DNA of 64,000 bases from Cricetomys ansorgei. Taxonomy: Eukaryota > Chordata > Mammalia > Rodentia > Nesomyidae. Made by a program: the position numbers and the translations under genes. Under the pieces are notes generated by a model that was not told the origin of the DNA, made no database searches, and was given only the letters and a program-made list of their open reading frames with translations. This document shows, piece by piece, positions 57,741-64,000 of the stretch. The stretch is taken from the NCBI GenBank assembly GCA_026225945.1, contig JAMJFZ010004031.1, positions 9,429,501-9,493,500 of the forward strand, written 5' to 3'. Numbering within the stretch: the first letter of the stretch is position 1; every line of letters begins with the position of its first letter.

Positions 57741-58594
57741 ATTCTTTCTGGACAGTTTCTAGCCTCCTTGGAGAGGAACAGGAACTCTGAATGTGGATCG
57801 GAGACTGCTAGGGAACCCCTACTTCAAGCTTTGTGTCCCAGGTGAGGGGCGAGGTCAGAGCCACACTGCAGGGAGAAGACCCACTGCTCTTCCCTTTCTT
57901 ACTATGGCCACTCTCTGAAGGTCAAACACCACCCACATTTCATCCTTGGATTCTGACTGAGTAACTCAGAGTTAGAATCTGCCTTCTCTCCTTGAGTCTG
58001 GCCACTTAACTGGGAGTTTCTTTATGGTGTTGATTCATCAAATAAGTCACATCAATCTCAGATTAGTCCAGTCAAGATCTGAGTATTATTTATTGATAAC
58101 TTTAGTTAGGAAGAGCTCATAAAAATTTCAATGCTCACCTAACAAAAGCAGAAGGTAACATTTTTATGATGCAATAAACTCTCATTCCCCAGAACGGCAG
58201 ATAAGCTTGCGTGAGTGTTAACGGATCCTTGCAGTGATCAAATTTGTTCTGTTCAACATTTTGAATAAAATTACCATCGTGAAAACCTTTTCACACAGCC
58301 TAATGAGACTTTAAGTGAGATCAATCAGAAGGCAGCTCTAATCGCTCACAGAAGGCTCAGTATGTAACAGGGGTTCTCTGGTTTCAAAAAAAATAAATAA
58401 TTGAGTGCGGTATGATAGAAAGGCCAACAACCTTATAGAAAAATGAGGACCGTGTTTGAAAACAATGTTCAATCACTCTCGCTCTCAGACTGGCAGAGAT
58501 CAGAGAATGACAGGCAGAAATCCTGCATGCTGGCACCAAGGAGACACATTTAAAAGAGGGAGAGGCGTTTAGAAGCTTGTCCATGTCTATCAAA
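57741..58594. other. AT-rich single-copy, possibly conserved
   Basis: No gene recognised. From about 58020 to 58360 the sequence is repeat-free with AT-rich motifs (attatttattgataact; atgcaataaac) and reads like a candidate conserved non-coding element. Confidence 0.35.
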
Positions 58595-58605
58595 AATTTA
58601 AGTGT

Positions 58606-58751
58606 AAAGCCAAGCATGGTATCTCATGACCGCAAGTAATCCCAGTACTTGAAAGACTGGGACAGGAGGGTGCCATAAATTTGAGGCTACATAGCATGCA
58701 CTACATGAGTTCCAGGCCAACCTGAGACAGGAGTGACTAAAAAATAATAAT
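58606..58751 (+). mobile_element. B1 SINE with perfect 11-bp target duplication
   Basis: Sense B1: 'gccaagcatggtatctcatg', 'gcaagtaatcccagtacttg', 'gagttccaggccaacctgag' and an A-rich AATAATAAT tail. Flanking aatttaagtgt occurs at 58595-58605 and again at 58752-58762, an exact target duplication that fixes both ends. Confidence 0.95.
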
Positions 58752-58839
58752 AATTTAAGTGTGAGGACTTAGCAGTTTTATTTTGGGGAATTCTTCGTGC
58801 ACTGAGATGTGCGCTCAGTGAGGGCTGCAGTCTTCTTTT

Positions 58840-58945
58840 ACCAACAAGTGACTGGGAAGAATCCAAACGTTTACCAATAGTTTTAATGCTCTTGTGCTTC
58901 CTTACGATGGAACAGTATTCAACCATTCAGAACAGAACAGCTTCT
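58840..58945 (+). mobile_element. L1 fragment
   Basis: 'gggaagaatccaaacgttta' then 'cgatggaacagtattcaacc' parallels the L1 segment after ORF2. Short and diverged. Confidence 0.6.
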
Positions 58946-59037
58946 AGAAAAATTTCCAAGGTCATTGGTTAGATTTGCACTAGATGTTTACTATTATCTT
59001 ACAGGCTGGTTTCCTATCTACTGATCAGTCATTAAAC

Positions 59038-59357
59038 TGTTGGGTCCCCAAAATAGCACAAGCAGACACTGAAACATACGTATGACCAAACAAAGCAGTT
59101 TATTTCCACAGGTGACATACTGGCATGCCAGGGCCAGCCAATTAAAAAACATGGTGGCCCTGAAATGTGTCCAAGTGGGCCTTTTAAACCAAATAGGCAG
59201 TGGCTAGGGGATCTTTCTGATTGGTCAGGATCTGAATACTGGATTGGCTTGTTATTTCTAACAGAGATGAAAGGGGCTTCTGGGAAAGTGAGGATTTTAC
59301 GGGAAGCAGAGAGCCAATGTCAGTGTAGCCCACCACTAGGGGGCGTTGGTCCTCTCA
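59038..59357 (-). mobile_element. Solo LTR, class I-like
   Basis: Read on the minus strand it begins TGAGAGG (59357) and ends CCCAACA (59038). Elements occur in retroviral U3-R-U5 order: CCAAT boxes (complements at 59241-59250 and 59219-59227), a TATA-like TTTAAAAGG (about 59180-59188) and AATAAA (59104-59099). A perfect 4-bp target duplication, aaac, flanks it (59034-59037 and 59358-59361). Four bases and double CCAAT plus TATA are typical of gammaretrovirus-like class I elements. No internal region is present, so this is a solo LTR left by recombination. Confidence 0.9.
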
Positions 59358-59379
59358 AAACCATACAAAGTATGTGCCA

Positions 59380-59515
59380 TTAATATCCCAGTTTCATTGG
59401 GGAGAAACTAAGGCCCAGAGAGCCTAAATAACTTCCTCAAAGCCACACAGCTCCTATACATACAGCAGAGCTAGGATTTGAACACCAACTCCAGAGTTCA
59501 AAGTTTGTTCTCTTA
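59380..59515 (-). mobile_element. MIR SINE
   Basis: 'ggagaaactaaggcccagag', 'cctcaaagccacacagctcc' and 'gctaggatttgaacaccaac' are the classic antisense MIR core, only about 20 bases from the solo LTR. Confidence 0.88.
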
Positions 59516-59879
59516 AAGAACAGATGCAAAGACAAAAACACTTGTTTGGGGTGCCAAGATCTGGGGTCAGTGGGAAGGAGACATTTTAATTGTACTTCAT
59601 ACTTCACAGCTTCTTCACGGACATGCATAAACTTCTACCCAGCAGTTCCCACTTAGAAAGAGACGATCGAACAGGTGATGACCATGGCAACAGGTTGCAA
59701 CCCTTGAAGTATAGATCTGGAAAGAGAGGCATCTCTGCAGGAGGCATTTCTGAGGGCTGCAAGGATTTCCTGTCCCAGGGACCCTTAAAAACCTGCTTTG
59801 TTAAAATTCAGGGGTTTTTAGAGAGAATCAAAATTGTTTGTCACAGGAAGCAGACAGCTAGAAAATGCTGGTTTGGGTT
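59516..59879. other. Single-copy sequence, no gene seen
   Basis: Nothing recognised. Confidence 0.4.
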
Positions 59880-60022
59880 CTGGTTTAAGGGAAGGTCTTA
59901 CTCTGTAGCTGGGCTTTAACTCACTGTGCATCCCAGGATGGCATCAGACCTGGCGCGGTACTCCTGCCTCGGCCTCCCAAGTTCTGGGATTACAGGCACA
60001 TGTCATCTCACCCAGTGAGCCC
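59880..60022 (-). mobile_element. Old B1 SINE
   Basis: 'aaggtcttactctgtagctg', 'tgcctcggcctcccaagttc', 'tgggattacaggcacatgtc' form a minus-strand B1. The 'cctcggcctcccaag' wording is closer to the 7SL/proto-B1 form, so it may be an early copy. Confidence 0.82.
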
Positions 60023-61032
60023 TGATGTGTCTGCTTGGTTCTCCCCAGTTCGGAAGACCATTTGTCCTGCAATGTTGTCCTCTGGGGATGACTTGGCTAT
60101 TGCCCTATCGAACTGTCAGCAGCCTTGAGTCTCCCATGGAAACCAGCACAAGATTGGATCTATTATCCCTCCCTCATCCAGGAGGAGTGTTCTCAAGGCC
60201 CCATCCCTTAAGAATTCATAGACAGTTAATAATGCCTTGAAGAGATATTGTTTCCTTCAGTAGTGTAGCTGCCCGTAAGTAGCTCATGGGCCTGTAAGTA
60301 ACCCACACCCACTCTCCTACAATGGAATTGGCTCTTTGATCTCTTGTTGGTGTCCTGTCAAAGAAAAGTCTATTCAAATATCTTCCCTGAAAATGTTCAC
60401 TCAACACCATTCAGATACATTCAGCATCCTAGCAATCTCTCAGGGAATCCCAGATCCAGTATGGAAATCCCAGAGGGCAGATTCATGACAGTCCAAGGAC
60501 ACGTAGGCATATCAGTGCCCAGGTGGGAACGTCTCCGTCCAGTGTTCACTTTGCCCGTGTTCAGCTTTGGTGCTGAAATGAGCGGAAATGTCCTCAGATG
60601 AGAGATTAAACTAACTTCCAGTTCACCCTAACGGTGGCTTCCGGCATGGAGCTTGCACAGCTGAGGAAAGGAGGCCAGACAATGAATGGGTGGATTCAAT
60701 GACCTTGGAAAGAAAAGATGGCAGTTGTAGACCAGATGAGCTGTGGGGAAATCCCGGTTCTATTTGCCCCACCCCCAGCCCCATATCCACACTGACATTC
60801 TCAAGGGTATTTCCTGTGTAGATCACCAGTGTGTTCCCTGGAGCTTCCAGGAAGTTCCGCCATACTTGCTATTCGCAGAGGCCGGGACTAACTTACCTTG
60901 AACCTTGAGGCTCTGCCCAGAACCTCTACATCTCTAAGAGGATCTCCCAAACTCTGCAGGAGGCCTGGATGGGTTCTGAGTTTGTCTTAAAAAAGAAAAG
61001 GAGGCAGTGGAGGTGGGATTTTGGCAGTTCCA
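60023..61032. other. Single-copy sequence, no gene seen
   Basis: No recognised repeat or exon. Confidence 0.4.
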
Positions 61033-61272
61033 CTTCTTTCTTTCTTTTTAAAGATTTATTATAACTTTTATGTGTATCAGTATTTTGCTTACTTGTAGGT
61101 CTGTGTACCATGTGTGTGCCTGGTGCCCTAGAAGGTCAGAAAAAAGGTGTTGGATCTCCCTAGAACTGGAGTTACAGATTCATTGTGAGCCACCATGTGG
61201 GTGCTGGGAGTCACCCAGGTCCTCTGGAAGAGTGGCCAATGCTCTTGACCACTGAGTCATCTCTCCAGCCCC
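61033..61272 (-). mobile_element. B2/B3-type SINE, near full length
   Basis: Minus strand: the A-tail is the T-rich 61033-61045; 'gtaggtctgtgtaccatgtg', 'ctagaactggagttacagat', 'ccaccatgtgggtgctggga' and 'gaccactgagtcatctctcc' lead back to the tRNA-like head ending at ccagcccc. This is the longest B2/B3 copy in the window. Confidence 0.93.
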
Positions 61273-61524
61273 TCCATCTCTTGGTAAAATGCCCCTCAAG
61301 GACCCTTTTGGATCAAACTCATGAGGACTATTAGGAGCTCCACAGCGAGCTCAGAACTCCTCAGCGAGACTCTAGAGAACTGTCTGAAATCATGGAGTCA
61401 GCTCACCACCCCCCTTCCTGGAAGCAAACCCGTGTATGTTAACATGGCCATTTGGAGCATTGTTCTAGTACCTTCCACGGGCCACTTATTCTCCCAACCT
61501 TGTCCAGCCCTCACCCATTTCTAT
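61273..61524. other. Single-copy sequence
   Basis: Nothing recognised before the CpG-rich patch. Confidence 0.4.
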
Positions 61525-61646
61525 TTCTCCGGCACTTCCGCGGCGCGCAGCCGCAGACGCTGAGTGCACCGCGAGCGCGCAGTAGCAAGATGAGCCGGAC
61601 CCCAGGCTCAGCTGCCCGGGATAAGGCTTCTGCCCACCCCTCGTGA
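61525..61646 (+). promoter_or_regulatory. CpG-rich patch, possible first exon
   Basis: About a dozen CpGs fall within roughly 75 bases (gcacttccgcggcgcgcagc; accgcgagcgcgcag), including an ETS-like acttccg word, immediately before an ATG at 61590 in favourable context (gcaagatgag). The frame gives MSRTPGSAARDKASAHPS and stops at 61646. A gtgagc donor-like site overlaps the stop (cctc at the exon side is a weak match), so a first coding exon spliced there is conceivable. It could also be a decayed retrocopy start. I do not recognise the peptide. Confidence 0.3.
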
Positions 61647-64000
61647 GCTCAGTGCAGCAGCGGGTCCCCATTTCTCTCTGCCTCCATGTCTTTATCTTAT
61701 ACAATGGGGATGGCTTCTTCGTAGAGTTGGTTTCAGATTGCAATGCGATGCCACACAGTTGACAGCCCTTTTTCATTATATGCACAAAGAGAAAGTGAGG
61801 TGTAAGGTTTAAGACCAGAGAAATCCAGTCTTGCCAATAACAGTCAATGCTAGCTTGGATTACTGAGACACGGAATTAATTTAGAAGTTTTTCTTGAGCT
61901 ATTTTACGGGTTCTAACTTAGTACTGGTCCACGGAACAAATGGCTGTTCACTTCTCTCCTCTCCTCTCCCTTTTGCTGGCATGCCCCACCCTCGCATATT
62001 CATCTGCCTCTCGGGGTCACAGGGTCAGAGAGATCTCAAAGTCCTGCCTTCGTGGCTGTGGGGAAAAAAAGCTCTTTGGAGAGCTAACCTCCAGAACGCA
62101 CTGCCTAACTGTGGGCTGAGGAAGGTGCAAGAATCCAGATTGAGAACTGTGGGCTGAGCGGAAGGTGCTAGAAGCCAGCTTGAGATCTGCACTCCTCTGC
62201 TGCTCCGTCCTTATGTTTCTGTTGCACAAATGCAGCAAAATGAGTAGCAATATTTTCATTGAAAACATGCCTCATGCAAATCAGTTTGGTAAATATGGAA
62301 TTTAGCCTTTATAAAAGAGCACCTGTTCCCCCCGCCCAGTTCCTCCATTTAATTTTTTTGCATTCAGATGCACCCCACTCTGCCACGAGCCTAGTCCCAT
62401 ACAGTGTCACAAGAACAGACTGGCTGGTTTTGAATCTAGTCAAACACCCACTCCTCTTTTCCAAGAAAAATCTCAAAAAATTAGAGGCACCTGCATGATG
62501 ATTTTCTAGGGCCTCTGAAGAATATTTCCGCAGTAGCAAAATACATTGATGGTTTTAAAATGAGAAAACCCTTCAGAGTTGGCAATGTCTCCATTGCTGA
62601 GGCCAGGGTGCGGGCAGAGGGTGGCTCCCAGCCTAGCCCTGCCTGTTACCCGGCAGGGACTCTGGTCCCCCCTCAGCGGTGTGGTGATGGTTGAGTTAAT
62701 GGCTCTCTACTCAGGAGCTGGATTTTAATTCAATTGTGGCCTAGTCTGGGTGTCCTTCCGTCCCCCCTCCCCGCCCCCCACACACACACACATACCAACC
62801 ACCATCAGAGGGATATTTTAAAACCACAGGCAGAACCTGGGGAGAGGAGGCCCAATTTGACACCTTTGAACCTCGCCGGGGCCACTTCATAGGCTAAGAT
62901 TTGGAGGGATTGTTGGGTGGGGACCGGCCGCCCAGGGGAGCCTTTCAGAGCTTTTCATGGAGGGACACAGATTCAGTTTCCCGAAATGGCGTTTTTGTGT
63001 GTGTGAGACCTATCAATAGAAATATCAAACTGTGAATATACAATTGAACTTTATTATCCCCTTTGATTTTGTAACTACATAGGTATGACAGACAGAGGCT
63101 GAGTTTGAAAGAAACTCACAATTGCCCATACGTCCTCCTCTGTGTGAATCCCCCGGCTGGAAGTTTTTCTGTACATTGGCATCTTCAGGTAGGGGCTGAG
63201 CTGGTGCCTCCCACCGACTCTGGAGCTCCGTTTTAATTAAGGAACATGACATCTCTTGGCTTTCTGTGACAGAGAGGCAGCGGCCTGTGTTCTCAATTGC
63301 AGCTCGGGATGCATTGTGTGTCTCCATGTTTACTCTCTGCACAACTTTCATTTCAAAGATTCTTACTTTGTGAGCCAAAGGGCTTTTTTTTTTTTCTTCC
63401 TTCTAGCTTTCTTGTTTCCTTTTCTTTTCTTTTTGCTTATTTCTGAAATGGTCCGCACCTGAAATCCAACAGGCAAGCTGTGCTCTTTCTGCCTCTGATA
63501 TCATTAGAAAAGCAAAAGGTGGCAGCTGGCCTTCAAATGGCTGGCCTTAAATAAAATCCTACTCACCGAGGGATCCTGAGAGGTAGAAGGTCTCGTCTCA
63601 CTGAGGAATAGGGTGTCAAACGCAAAGTGGGCACCTTAGCCTGGCTCCCCCCATGCTCCTGCTTGACTTAGGGTGTCTGAAGCTTTCCTCCCCAAAGCCA
63701 AAACCTTGGTGAACGAGATTGCCGTAAACTATCCGTGAACGGAGTTGCTACTAGGAATGCTTTCAGTTTAAGCCACGTGCATGGAAGTTTCTAGAAGTAA
63801 TTCAGGAAGGATCGCCCCTAAGGATCACACAAACTAGACCAAGGTGGTAGGTAAGACCTGAGATAAGGCCTTCTATCTGTGTTCACACCGAGTAAGTGGG
63901 CTGTGCCAGACTCAACAGGAAGCCTTCCCGGCTCTCAGATTCCTTGACAACATTCGATGCTGAAGAACCCATGGAGATGCAGAGGGGACACAACGCCAGA
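61647..64000. other. Single-copy sequence, part possibly conserved
   Basis: No gene recognised. A short (CA)n lies at 62780-62796 and a T/C-rich run at 63382-63436. The 62990-63400 stretch is free of recognised repeats and ordered enough to be a candidate conserved element. The 117-codon minus-strand frame at 63025-63378 has no family resemblance. Confidence 0.35.

Noticed and set aside
1..64000. A novel multi-gene system
   Set aside because: I looked on both strands for clustered genes, tRNAs, arrays and operon-like spacing and found none; the content is repetitive and non-coding rodent DNA.

Overview
This window reads as nuclear DNA from a muroid rodent. It carries many rodent-restricted SINEs: B1, B2/B3-type, B4 (ID/B1 hybrids), an RSINE1-like element and three URR1 DNA transposons. 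Older mammalian MIR, L2-like and L1 fragments lie among them. The B1 copies are close to, but not typical of, laboratory mouse or rat, so I do not name a species. Base composition, long microsatellites and the absence of dense open frames all indicate intergenic or deep intronic sequence.

I found no protein-coding gene, rRNA, tRNA or CRISPR array that I can support. The longest open frames (about 140-154 codons) fall in tandem repeats, retroelement sequence or unremarkable DNA, and none shows a protein family I recognise. The closest to gene-like signals are two short CpG-rich patches (about 47940-48175 and 61525-61625). The second has an ATG in good context followed by a possible splice donor.

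Layout. 1-16 kb: scattered SINEs, a nested pair of rodent repeats (6306-7190), a possible LTR fragment (10820-11215), a URR1, a MIR and a 0.36-kb rodent repeat. 16.6-19.2 kb: two diverged copies of a roughly 0.5-kb unit, then a 1.1-kb degenerate minisatellite with a 19-20 bp period. 19-42 kb: mostly single-copy sequence with a few SINEs, microsatellites and several AT-rich, repeat-free stretches that may be conserved non-coding elements. 42.2-42.9 kb: a long imperfect (TG)n tract containing a segmental duplication of about 190 bp. 43-53 kb: SINEs, two URR1 copies and a 65-bp (TC)n. 53.8-55.9 kb: a compact, coding-deficient LTR retrotransposon with two LTRs, a possible primer-binding site, a polypurine tract and a near-perfect 6-bp target duplication. 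59.0-59.4 kb: a solo class-I-like LTR on the minus strand with a perfect 4-bp target duplication. 59.4-64 kb: MIR, B1, a B2/B3-type SINE, the CpG-rich patch and single-copy sequence.

There is no set of genes here that works together. The window is a record of retrotransposition and tandem-repeat growth. Repeat family names are from my memory of consensus features, and boundaries are read by eye.
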